5,958 nt of DNA from an uncultured bacterium (GTDB lineage: Bacteria > Cyanobacteriota > Vampirovibrionia > Gastranaerophilales > Gastranaerophilaceae), in the NCBI GenBank assembly GCA_900314375.1, contig OMVC01000096.1:1-5958 (forward strand), read 5' to 3'. A program made the position numbers and the translations under genes. Shown piece by piece: positions 1-5,958 of the stretch. The notes under the pieces were generated by a model, which was not told the DNA's origin, did no database searches, and saw nothing but the letters and a program-made list of their open reading frames with translations. Within the stretch, counting starts at the first letter, position 1. Each line of letters opens with the position of its first letter.

Positions 1-35
1 AATATCAGCGCTGCTGCTAAAATTAATCCGAACAT
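1..35 (-). CDS. Start of a third operon gene, possibly flotillin/SPFH protein (partial, 11 codons)
   Basis: Only the first 11 codons are in the window; the gene continues past base 1. The visible peptide is MFGLILAAALI, an uncharged hydrophobic start that would suit a membrane anchor or signal. The start is supported by a strong Shine-Dalgarno AAGGAG on the minus strand (48 to 43) with a 7-nt spacer to ATG at 35. The gene begins 18 bp after the stop of the NfeD-like gene, so co-transcription is likely. Known family context: short NfeD/YqiJ/YuaF-type genes are very often followed or preceded by a flotillin (floA/floT/yqiK type), whose N-terminus is a hydrophobic membrane hairpin. The flotillin identity is inferred from that context and 11 residues only; any small membrane or lipoprotein gene would fit. 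That a gene starts here is much surer than what it is. Confidence 0.55.
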   Translation of the reverse strand, partial: MFGLILAAALI

Positions 36-42
36 TTTTCTT

Positions 43-48
43 CTCCTT
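43..48 (-). promoter_or_regulatory. Shine-Dalgarno AAGGAG for the partial gene
   Basis: On the minus strand AAGGAG reads from 48 to 43, seven bases before the ATG at 35. It overlaps no coding sequence, since the upstream NfeD-like gene stops at 54. It is the best ribosome-binding site in the window and is the main evidence that a gene starts at 35. Confidence 0.75.
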
Positions 49-53
49 CTTTA

Positions 54-608
54 TTAAACTTTTTCTATATATAACAATTCATTTTCGACTTTTATTACTT
101 TAACCGCATCAAAAGCATTGATTGGTTCTTCAGTATTATTAACAGCTTGAGCAACTGTTAATTGGCCGTTGATTTCAATTTCAACCTGACCTTGAGATTT
201 TGGTTCAAATTTTGTATATGCTTTCCCGATTTTGCCGATTGCGGTATTTTTATCTTTTTTAACTGTTTTTTCCAACTTTCTTGCCCATAACATAAGCCAT
301 GCAGAACCTGCCATAAATAAAAGACCTACACCCAATGCTGATAACAATGCAGTTAATTGCGATAAATTAAATTGTTTCAATGCTGCATAACCCATCCAGC
401 CAAAGCCCATAAAAAATGCCAAAACACTTTGGAATGATAAAAAACTGAATGAAGTATCCGTATCGGTTTCGGTGTTAAAATCCGCACTAACTTCGGTATC
501 ACCACCAAAGAGCATGAATACAGACATTTTTATAATAAACAAAATTGTTGCAAATAAAGCGATATAATAATATATTTGCCAAAAATTTTTAAATGCTTCC
601 GTTTCCAT
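54..608 (-). CDS. NfeD/YqiJ-like membrane protein with C-terminal OB-fold
   Basis: A 184-residue inner-membrane protein. Three hydrophobic segments are visible at about residues 13-35, 56-77 and 83-109. The first two are joined by an acidic Asp/Glu/Thr-rich loop (about 36-53), and the FxGFGWxGYA-type motif at 66-75 is typical of the YqiJ/YuaF branch of short NfeD proteins. The soluble tail (about 120-184) has the NfeD OB-fold pattern: G-K-x-G-K-A, a strand QVEIEING, then INAFDAVKVIKVENELLYIEKV-like spacing (positions 163-184). Family knowledge: these proteins partner flotillins in membrane microdomains and have no proven catalytic activity; long NfeD forms carry a serine protease, which is absent here. 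ATG at 608 is preceded by AAGGA (620 to 616) with a 7-nt spacer. It lies 17 bp after rel and 18 bp before the next gene, so it is probably in one operon. The length is normal for the family. Functional partner and role are inferred. Confidence 0.82.
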   Translation of the reverse strand: METEAFKNFWQIYYYIALFATILFIIKMSVFMLFGGDTEVSADFNTETDTDTSFSFLSFQSVLAFFMGFGWMGYAALKQFNLSQLTALLSALGVGLLFMAGSAWLMLWARKLEKTVKKDKNTAIGKIGKAYTKFEPKSQGQVEIEINGQLTVAQAVNNTEEPINAFDAVKVIKVENELLYIEKV

Positions 609-615
609 ATTAATA

Positions 616-620
616 TCCTT
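616..620 (-). promoter_or_regulatory. Shine-Dalgarno AAGGA for the NfeD-like gene
   Basis: AAGGA reads on the minus strand from 620 to 616, seven bases before ATG at 608. It sits inside the 17-bp gap after the rel stop codon (TAA, 628 to 626). The gap is too short for a terminator and promoter, which supports read-through transcription from rel. Confidence 0.7.
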
Positions 621-625
621 TCTTT

Positions 626-2824
626 TTATTTACTTTTTTTGTTATTTCTTTTCTGCGGTTTTGATGCAGAAGTATTTTTTATCATATTTGCTGATGTTTG
701 AACACGTTTCACACTGTAAACATCAGGTAATGCTTGAATACAGTTTATAACTTTTTTTAAAGTATCTATATTATCAAGCTCTATACCGATTTCAATAATA
801 CCTACATGATTTTTTGTTTTAATATTTGCACTGACAATATTGGTATTATTATCAGATACGGCGGAAATTACATCTTTTAAAAGTCCTTGTTTTTCTGCCG
901 TTTCAATCCTTATAGTTGTTGTATAAGTTTTGTTAGTATTAACACCCGCCCATTTTATATCCATCATTCGTTCGTGCGGAATGGTTTCCAGAGTTTTACA
1001 GTCGACTCTGTGAACAGTTACCCCTTTATTACGAGTAACAACGCCCACAATCGGCTCTCCCGGAATAGGAGAACAACATCTTGCAAATGAATATAGCAGA
1101 CCTTCCAAACCAATAATATCTTTATTAGAACTTTTTCTTGATGATTTGTGAAAATTATCTTCTAAAGGTTTTTCTTCAGGTTTTTTAAGTTTATTTGTAA
1201 TTTTATTCGCTGTTGTTTCACCATAACCAAGCGCGGCAAATAAATCGTCCGCTGATTGATAATTCATTGTTTTGGCTATTTTTTCAAATTCGCCATTTTT
1301 AACATACTCATCAAAAACAGTTTTTGTAAGCTCATGTTCAAGATTTGTTTTACCAAGGTTGATATGTTCTTCACGGTTATTTTTCTTAAACCACTGTTTA
1401 ATCTTGGACGAAGCCTGTTTTGTGACAACAAAAGTCAACCAATCCAAACGAGGAGCAGGTGTTTTGGAGGTCAGAACTTCTACTATATCGCCGTTATTCA
1501 ATTTTGTATTCAACGGAACAATTCGCCCGTTAATCAATGCTCCGACAGTTTTATGCCCGACATCAGAGTGAATACGATATGCAAAGTCAACACAGGTTGC
1601 ATCTTTTGGGAAATCATAAATATCGCCGTTCGGAGTAAACGCAAACACCTGATCCGAAAACAAATCTAATTTTACACTGCTTACATAATCTTTTGCATTC
1701 TTCATTTCCTTATCGTATTCAACAAGTTTATGAAGCCATGAGAACTGTTTGTCAGTTGTTGCATCAGCTTTTTGAGAACCTTTTTCTTTATAACGCCAAT
1801 GTGCGGCAACACCATATTCGGCAATCCTGTGCATATCCCAAGTACGAATTTGAACTTCCAACGGTTTTAATCTCGGGCCGATAACTGAAGTATGCAAAGA
1901 TTGATACATATTTCCTTTAGGCATTGCGATATAATCCTTAAATCGTCCGGGGATTGGTTTAAATTGGGAATGAATTATACCCAAAACCTCATAACATTCT
2001 TTAATTGAATCCACAATAACGCGAACCGCCGTAACATCATACAAATCATTAAAAGTAATGTTTTGACGTTTCATTTTGGCATAAATACTGTAATAATGCT
2101 TTGCTCTGCCTGTAATTTGCGCTTTAATTCCGCTTTTTTCAACGTCATGAGAAATTTTATTTATAAGTTCATTAACTGTTTCTTCTCTGCCGGCTTTCGT
2201 TTGAGCAACTAATTGCGCTATTTCATAATATTTTTCAGGCTCCAAATATTTTAAAGATAAATCTTCCAATTCGGCTTTTATCGTGTAGATACCTAATCTG
2301 TTTGCTAACGGTGCAAAAATATCAAGAGTTTCTTGAGCAATTTTTTTCTGCTTTTCCGGTGTCATAAAATTCAAAGTACGCATATTATGCAACCTGTCGG
2401 CAAGTTTTAGAAAAATTACCCTGATATCATTTGCCATTGCGATAAACAGACGTCTGAAATTCTCTGCCTGACGTTCTTCTTTTGATTTGAACTTTAATTT
2501 TCCGAGCTTTGTAACCCCTTGGACAAGGTTCAAAACATCATCCCCAAACATTTCCTTAATAGTTTCCGGCGAAGTGTCTGTATCTTCCAAAACATCATGC
2601 AAAAATGCCGCAACAAGAGTATGAACATCAACTTCCAATGATGCCAAAATTCGTGCAACTTCAACAGGATGAATTATGTACGGTTCACCTGATACCCTGA
2701 ATTGACCCGAATGAGTTTTCTTTGCGAATTTGTATGCTTTTTCGACTTCATCTATATCTTCTTGAGAGCGTTTCTGCTCAGTCAAAATTTCTTTTAAAGC
2801 CTTGTATGTATCTATGTCTGACAT
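626..2824 (-). CDS. rel: Bifunctional (p)ppGpp synthetase/hydrolase, Rel/SpoT family
   Basis: A 732-residue full-length long RSH enzyme that makes (p)ppGpp from ATP and GDP/GTP and hydrolyses it, setting the stringent response. Domains in order: HD hydrolase (about 25-190) with H52, the HDxxED motif H76-D77/E80-D81, and D143/N147 in KLADRLHNMRT, so hydrolysis should be intact; synthetase (about 235-345) with the YSIYAKM block, the RFKD motif R294-D297, YQSLHT (307-312) and E323/Q325/R327; TGS (about 390-452) with tRNA-end-contacting histidines H419 and H424; helical region (about 455-570); zinc-finger/CC domain with C583-C584, H605 and C609; ACT (about 635-710). RxKD rather than ExDD is known to mark bifunctional Rel over synthesis-only RelA. 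A Lys/Asn-rich tail (711-732) follows ACT. The start at 2824 gives a standard N-terminus, but no Shine-Dalgarno is visible before it. It is probably the first gene of the operon with the NfeD-like gene, 17 bp downstream. spoT or relA could equally be used as the symbol. Confidence 0.96.
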   Translation of the reverse strand: MSDIDTYKALKEILTEQKRSQEDIDEVEKAYKFAKKTHSGQFRVSGEPYIIHPVEVARILASLEVDVHTLVAAFLHDVLEDTDTSPETIKEMFGDDVLNLVQGVTKLGKLKFKSKEERQAENFRRLFIAMANDIRVIFLKLADRLHNMRTLNFMTPEKQKKIAQETLDIFAPLANRLGIYTIKAELEDLSLKYLEPEKYYEIAQLVAQTKAGREETVNELINKISHDVEKSGIKAQITGRAKHYYSIYAKMKRQNITFNDLYDVTAVRVIVDSIKECYEVLGIIHSQFKPIPGRFKDYIAMPKGNMYQSLHTSVIGPRLKPLEVQIRTWDMHRIAEYGVAAHWRYKEKGSQKADATTDKQFSWLHKLVEYDKEMKNAKDYVSSVKLDLFSDQVFAFTPNGDIYDFPKDATCVDFAYRIHSDVGHKTVGALINGRIVPLNTKLNNGDIVEVLTSKTPAPRLDWLTFVVTKQASSKIKQWFKKNNREEHINLGKTNLEHELTKTVFDEYVKNGEFEKIAKTMNYQSADDLFAALGYGETTANKITNKLKKPEEKPLEDNFHKSSRKSSNKDIIGLEGLLYSFARCCSPIPGEPIVGVVTRNKGVTVHRVDCKTLETIPHERMMDIKWAGVNTNKTYTTTIRIETAEKQGLLKDVISAVSDNNTNIVSANIKTKNHVGIIEIGIELDNIDTLKKVINCIQALPDVYSVKRVQTSANMIKNTSASKPQKRNNKKSK

Positions 2825-2898
2825 AATAAAATAATGATATAAATTAATATTACCATTTTCAATAAAATCTAAAAAATATCATATTTTTATACGATAAA

Positions 2899-2929
2899 TT
2901 TATAAAAATATTTTGTAAATTTTTGTTAA
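2899..2929 (-). promoter_or_regulatory. Possible rel operon promoter (weak)
   Basis: On the minus strand TTAACA (2929 to 2924) resembles a -35 box and TATAAA (2904 to 2899) a -10 box, each one mismatch from consensus, but the 19-bp spacer is long. A rival pairing is TTTACA (2919 to 2914) with TATCGT (2896 to 2891) and a 17-bp spacer. In DNA this AT-rich such matches arise by chance, so this is only a candidate. It would give a leader of roughly 65-70 nt before the rel start. Confidence 0.25.
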
Positions 2930-2942
2930 CCGAAAAAATTTT

Positions 2943-2970
2943 TTTACATGAAAAACTAAAGTTTTATAAG
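2943..2970 (+). promoter_or_regulatory. Candidate sigma70-type promoter for the large rightward gene
   Basis: TTTACA (2943-2948) and TATAAG (2965-2970) each match the -35 and -10 consensus at five of six bases, with a 16-bp spacer. A/T runs lie just upstream (2934-2945). Transcription would start near 2977, giving a leader of about 44 nt that contains the AAAGGG ribosome-binding site. A perfect TTGACA at 2985-2990 lies downstream of this -10 but has no -10 at a usable distance, so I do not count it. The call rests on motif matching only. Confidence 0.45.
2952..2965. repeat. Small inverted repeat in the promoter spacer
   Basis: AAAACT, two bases, then AGTTTT form a perfect 6-bp-arm inverted repeat. 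It fills most of the spacer between the -35 and -10 candidates of the rightward promoter and touches the first base of the -10. A dimeric repressor bound there would block the promoter, but the arms are short and A/T-rich, so chance is a real alternative. Confidence 0.3.
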
Positions 2971-3006
2971 AAAAATGCCGATATTTGACATGTATATATA
3001 CGGAAC

Positions 3007-3012
3007 AAAGGG
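3007..3012 (+). promoter_or_regulatory. Ribosome-binding site AAAGGG that decides the GTG start at 3021
   Basis: AAAGGG at 3007-3012 lies 8 bases before GTG at 3021. The reading frame is open only from 2970 (in-frame TAA at 2967-2969), and the first in-frame ATG, at 3078, has no purine-rich sequence at a suitable distance. GTG at 3021 is therefore the preferred start. Confidence 0.65.
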
Positions 3013-3020
3013 CATTATTA

Positions 3021-5958
3021 GTGAAAGTAAATTCTAAAAAAACAAATTTTGCAGTAATTGACAGTGATATTACACCAATGGATATCACTGATACTGATTT
3101 GCTTTCTGAATATAGTGCGGAAGTTATTGAATTTGCCAAAAAATTAAAAGGACAGCACGAAAAAAATAATGAAACAGGCAGCCAATATTTTACTGATAAA
3201 TATTATTTAGATTATGCCCAAAAATATCTCACAAACCTGCAAACCGCACGTAATAACTCACATTTAGCACTTGTTTTATATGATATGAACAATAGTGTTC
3301 CGGACCCTGAATGGAGTGAATTCTCTTATGAAGAAATTATTGCAATGGCTGATAACGGTGTGAATGTACCCAAAAACGTATTAGGCTGGGCAAAAGCACA
3401 ACAAGAATCCGATGTAACCGCTTATGTAATTGTTTCAGATAATGCGGAAAACGATGATAATTCTTCTACATCAGAAGTTGCAGGCGAATCAGATATCAAT
3501 AAATTACGCGCACAAGCCCAAAGTTATATAACGCGAGCAAACAAAGAACAAAAAAAGGCTGTAGAAGAAGCTGAAAAAATAGAAAATTCAGTAGAGGAAG
3601 CCAAAACCCAAAAATCAAAATTTGAAAGTAAAGCAAAAGATACCACACAAAACACCAAAAATATTTCGGCTGAATATATGGAACTTGCTGCTAAAAAGGC
3701 GTCAGGACAAATTACACCGACAGAAATTGCAAGACTTAATCAATTAAAAGGTCAAATTGGAGTTCAGGAAACAGAAGGCGCAAGATTAAAACAAGAAGGC
3801 GCAATACTGGATGATTTTTTAAATTCAATAGACACCTTCAATGAAACACAAGAAAATGCAATGAAATTATCAAAAGAAGCTAAAGATGCCGGTATTAATT
3901 TTGGTCAATTAGATAAAACATATAGTGACAGGCAAATATCTCACGCAGTAAATAATTTTCAAACATCTTCCATCGGAACACTTGATGATTTGATGGCAGG
4001 AATCTCAGATGGAACAATATCAGAAACAACAATTATAAAAGCAAAAGATTTTGAACAAATCGGAGAAGATGTAAATAAAATTGTTCAAGAAAGCAAATCT
4101 TCAGATATAGTAAAATTTGCGCAAACCCAAGAAAATTCTCAAAACACAGAAGAAAACACCACAACATCTAATCCGAATCAAACTGCAGGAACACTTATAA
4201 AATCCACTCCTACAGATGAATATTCAGCAACAAAGGCTAATGATGCTTATGCGGATTATAACAAAAGTAATAAATCAAAAGCCGCTGATAAAATGGCAGA
4301 AAAAGAATCATCCGACCTTGATAATGTAAAAACACAAGCAGGGTATGGACCTGATGTCGCAGGTGAAATAAAAACCGCCGGTATGGTAAACACAGGCGTA
4401 GGGGCTGTTGGAGCAGTTGCTGCAGGAGCATTTATGGGATTTAATGCCATGGCAACCGTACTTATTCCAACTAACATAACTAATACCGCACTGACTTTAA
4501 CATCTATGGGTACTTTGGCTATAAACAATTCTAACGTCAAAAAAACCAAAGAAATCTTGAAGAAAAACCAAAAAACATTAACTACTGAAATGAAAAATTT
4601 GCAAAAAGCAGCAACTGATTTGGAAAAAGCACATGAAGCAAATGTCGCACTTGGTGAAATATTATATTCTCAAGCAAAAGAACTTGAAGAAAAAACTCAG
4701 GATTACATCATCCAATTTATGACAAAAGCTGAAGAAAAAAGCCAAAAAGCAGAAACTAACGAAAATAATACTCAAGGTACCCAACAGGGACAAGCCCAAG
4801 AAGAACTCCAAGATCCGTTTGCAGGCGAAAGAACCGCTCTTGCCGGTCAAATGGACAATCTTGCACAAAAAGATGCAATGATTTTTGATAAATCAAAAAC
4901 ACCTCTAAAACGAACAAATAAAGCAGAGATAAATGCCGCAAAATCAGTTACATCATTAGGTAATCAAAACAAAAAACTTGAAGAAGCAAACAAAGTAAAT
5001 AAAACTCAATCCATTCTTTCTGTAGCAACAGGTGGTATATCACTAGTCATTGGGGCTATGGGATTAATAAAAGGATTTAAACAAATCGCAACAGGTAAGG
5101 GTGAAATTTTATCCGGAACTCCGATGCTGGCAAGTCCTGATCCTGTCACAAAAGCCGCAGGTACAGCTCTAATAGTCAAAGGGGTAGCAGATGTTGCAAA
5201 AGGTACATACGGAGTCGCTGTTTCAACAGCAGCACTGATTACCGGCGGAGCTGCAGGAATTGCCGGAGCCGGCGGACTTATATTATCCAACCAAATAAAA
5301 GGCAACATCAAAGATAATAAAAATACTGTAAAAACCGAAGGCAAAGAAATTTCTCAACAACGTAAATTATATTTACGAATCAAAAAGGCTATGGCTAAAT
5401 CTAAACAAGCTAAAGTTCCGCAAATTGCGGCGCAAAGCCAAGCTATAGCTCAAGCTCAAGGTATGCTATCTTCTTCCGATGAAAATTCTGCAGTTACAAA
5501 TAATAATACACAACCATTAAACCAAAAAACAAATAACACTCAAACAAAAACATCAAACACACCACAAACACAAAGTTCAAATACTGCAGATGTTTTAACT
5601 TCTCCTGCCGCTAAACAAACTTCAAAAGAAATTTCAAACACTCAACCTAATAACAATTTCCAAATTAATGTAACAAACCCTGTTATTAATAGTGTAAATG
5701 TTGAAATTCAAAATAATAAAACCGGCAGTAAAAAAGAAAATAAAACCAAATTACAAACTAACATTGCACCAACAGAAACAGGAGAAAATAAAGACAACAA
5801 AAACATTCAAGAAAAGGATAATAAAATCCGAGAACAAAAAAATATTGAAAATAAACAAGATTTGAAAAAAACAAACCCGAATATTACGCAAAAAACAAAA
5901 GAAGAAAAAACTCAACAAACCGAAAAAGACAAAAAAGATAATATTGCAGACAAAAAAG
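3021..5958 (+). CDS. Large unrecognised coiled-coil protein with Gly/Ala-rich hydrophobic segments (3'-partial)
   Basis: An uninterrupted frame of 979 codons that runs off the window, so the C-terminus is missing. I do not recognise a family. Visible layout: an N-terminal region (about 1-145) with both tryptophans (W98, W123) and a FSYEEIIAMADNGVNVPKN stretch (101-119); charged, heptad-like helices at about 158-222 and 233-289; a Ser/Thr/Asn-rich linker (about 360-430); hydrophobic Gly/Ala-rich segment 1 (454-501) followed by a Lys/Glu helix (505-578); segment 2 (664-686); segment 3 (730-756) followed by a basic helix (757-815); then an Asn/Gln/Thr/Lys-rich, probably disordered tail (818-979). 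There is no Sec-type signal peptide at the N-terminus, and no cysteine in the 979 residues. Start GTG at 3021 follows AAAGGG; ATG at 3078 is the alternative. Codon use is AT-rich like rel, giving no sign of recent transfer. It is divergent from rel. The layout would fit a membrane-inserting helical protein, a surface/secreted structural protein or a cytoskeletal scaffold; choosing among them is not supported. That it is a real gene is strongly supported by frame length in AT-rich DNA. Confidence 0.88.
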   Translation, partial: MKVNSKKTNFAVIDSDITPMDITDTDLLSEYSAEVIEFAKKLKGQHEKNNETGSQYFTDKYYLDYAQKYLTNLQTARNNSHLALVLYDMNNSVPDPEWSEFSYEEIIAMADNGVNVPKNVLGWAKAQQESDVTAYVIVSDNAENDDNSSTSEVAGESDINKLRAQAQSYITRANKEQKKAVEEAEKIENSVEEAKTQKSKFESKAKDTTQNTKNISAEYMELAAKKASGQITPTEIARLNQLKGQIGVQETEGARLKQEGAILDDFLNSIDTFNETQENAMKLSKEAKDAGINFGQLDKTYSDRQISHAVNNFQTSSIGTLDDLMAGISDGTISETTIIKAKDFEQIGEDVNKIVQESKSSDIVKFAQTQENSQNTEENTTTSNPNQTAGTLIKSTPTDEYSATKANDAYADYNKSNKSKAADKMAEKESSDLDNVKTQAGYGPDVAGEIKTAGMVNTGVGAVGAVAAGAFMGFNAMATVLIPTNITNTALTLTSMGTLAINNSNVKKTKEILKKNQKTLTTEMKNLQKAATDLEKAHEANVALGEILYSQAKELEEKTQDYIIQFMTKAEEKSQKAETNENNTQGTQQGQAQEELQDPFAGERTALAGQMDNLAQKDAMIFDKSKTPLKRTNKAEINAAKSVTSLGNQNKKLEEANKVNKTQSILSVATGGISLVIGAMGLIKGFKQIATGKGEILSGTPMLASPDPVTKAAGTALIVKGVADVAKGTYGVAVSTAALITGGAAGIAGAGGLILSNQIKGNIKDNKNTVKTEGKEISQQRKLYLRIKKAMAKSKQAKVPQIAAQSQAIAQAQGMLSSSDENSAVTNNNTQPLNQKTNNTQTKTSNTPQTQSSNTADVLTSPAAKQTSKEISNTQPNNNFQINVTNPVINSVNVEIQNNKTGSKKENKTKLQTNIAPTETGENKDNKNIQEKDNKIREQKNIENKQDLKKTNPNITQKTKEEKTQQTEKDKKDNIADKK

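Larger units (their letters stand above)
2825..3020. other. Divergent AT-rich intergenic region between rel and the large rightward gene
   Basis: This 196-bp stretch separates two genes that point away from each other, so both promoters must lie in it unless transcription enters from elsewhere. By hand count 33 of 196 bases are G or C (about 17%), well below the flanking genes. It contains poly-A/poly-T runs (for example 2934-2945), a rightward promoter candidate (2943-2970), a weaker leftward one (2899-2929), and a small inverted repeat (2952-2965). No convincing small gene, tRNA or terminator hairpin was seen. The high AT content may itself act as UP-element-like or bent DNA; that is inference. 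Confidence 0.7.

Noticed and set aside
887..1090. Plus-strand open frame of 67 codons inside rel
   Set aside because: Antisense shadow of the zinc-finger/ACT-linker coding region; Cys/Phe/Ser-rich composition is what antisense of this gene produces.
1256..1669. Plus-strand open frame of 137 codons
   Set aside because: It lies wholly antisense to the synthetase/TGS part of rel, has no ribosome-binding site or recognisable protein features, and rel is certain.
1693..1884. Plus-strand open frame of 63 codons inside rel
   Set aside because: Antisense shadow of the synthetase-TGS linker with no start signal.
2812..2856. 14-codon hydrophobic leader peptide (MVILIYIIILLCQT) overlapping the rel start out of frame
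   Set aside because: It has no ribosome-binding site, and short Ile/Leu-rich frames are expected by chance in DNA this AT-rich; kept in mind only because rel itself lacks a Shine-Dalgarno.
2985..2990. Perfect TTGACA -35 box on the plus strand
   Set aside because: No -10-like hexamer lies 16-18 bp downstream (that position falls in the AAAGGG ribosome-binding site).
2900..3139. Minus-strand open frame of 79 codons spanning the start of the large gene
   Set aside because: It overlaps the start, ribosome-binding site and promoter of the rightward gene, has no Shine-Dalgarno, and ends in the AT-rich intergenic DNA.
4256..4549. Minus-strand open frame of 97 codons with apparent Pro/Ala-rich hydrophobic protein
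   Set aside because: Complement of the Gly/Ala-rich hydrophobic segment 1 coding region; the Ala/Pro character follows directly from the sense codons.
5006..5344. Minus-strand open frame of 112 codons, Pro/Ala/Val-rich
   Set aside because: Complement of hydrophobic segments 2 and 3 of the large gene; no independent start signal.
3021..5958. Type III translocator (IpaB/YopB) or ClyA-type toxin assignment for the large gene
   Set aside because: Only the general layout of helices and embedded hydrophobic stretches matches; I see no diagnostic motif, no chaperone gene and no secretion genes in the window.

Overview
The window looks like chromosome from an AT-rich bacterium. The Rel protein (SYNTHETASE/HYDROLASE blocks around residues 115-155 and 290-330) reads to me like those of Cyanobacteriota. 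Together with the low G+C, the NfeD-type membrane gene and a long Asn/Lys/Gln-rich coiled-coil protein, this suggests a non-photosynthetic relative such as the gut Vampirovibrionia/Gastranaerophilales ('Melainabacteria'). That assignment is inference from recollection of family sequences; no marker gene here proves it.

Left half, minus strand (bases 1-2824): a compact apparent operon read right to left. It starts with a full-length bifunctional (p)ppGpp synthetase/hydrolase (rel/spoT type, 2824 to 626). After 17 bp comes a short NfeD/YqiJ-like protein with three membrane segments and an OB-fold tail (608 to 54). After 18 bp and a strong Shine-Dalgarno sequence comes the first 11 codons of a third gene (35 to beyond base 1), whose hydrophobic N-terminus and position behind an NfeD gene suggest a flotillin/SPFH protein.

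Centre (2825-3020): a 196-bp divergent intergenic region, about 17% G+C by hand count. It carries a good sigma70-like promoter candidate for the rightward gene, a weaker one for rel, and a small inverted repeat inside the rightward promoter spacer.

Right half, plus strand (3021-5958): one uninterrupted reading frame of at least 979 codons that runs off the window end. I do not recognise it. It begins at GTG behind an AAAGGG ribosome-binding site, has no Sec signal peptide and no cysteine in the visible part, and alternates long charged coiled-coil-like helices with three Gly/Ala-rich hydrophobic stretches before a long Asn/Gln/Thr/Lys-rich tail. This is the candidate for something undescribed: its layout recalls helical membrane-inserting proteins (pore formers, translocators), but no homology is claimed. 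The sequence shows no functional link between it and the stringent-response operon beyond the shared intergenic region.

I saw no tRNA, rRNA, CRISPR array, insertion sequence or clear rho-independent terminator.
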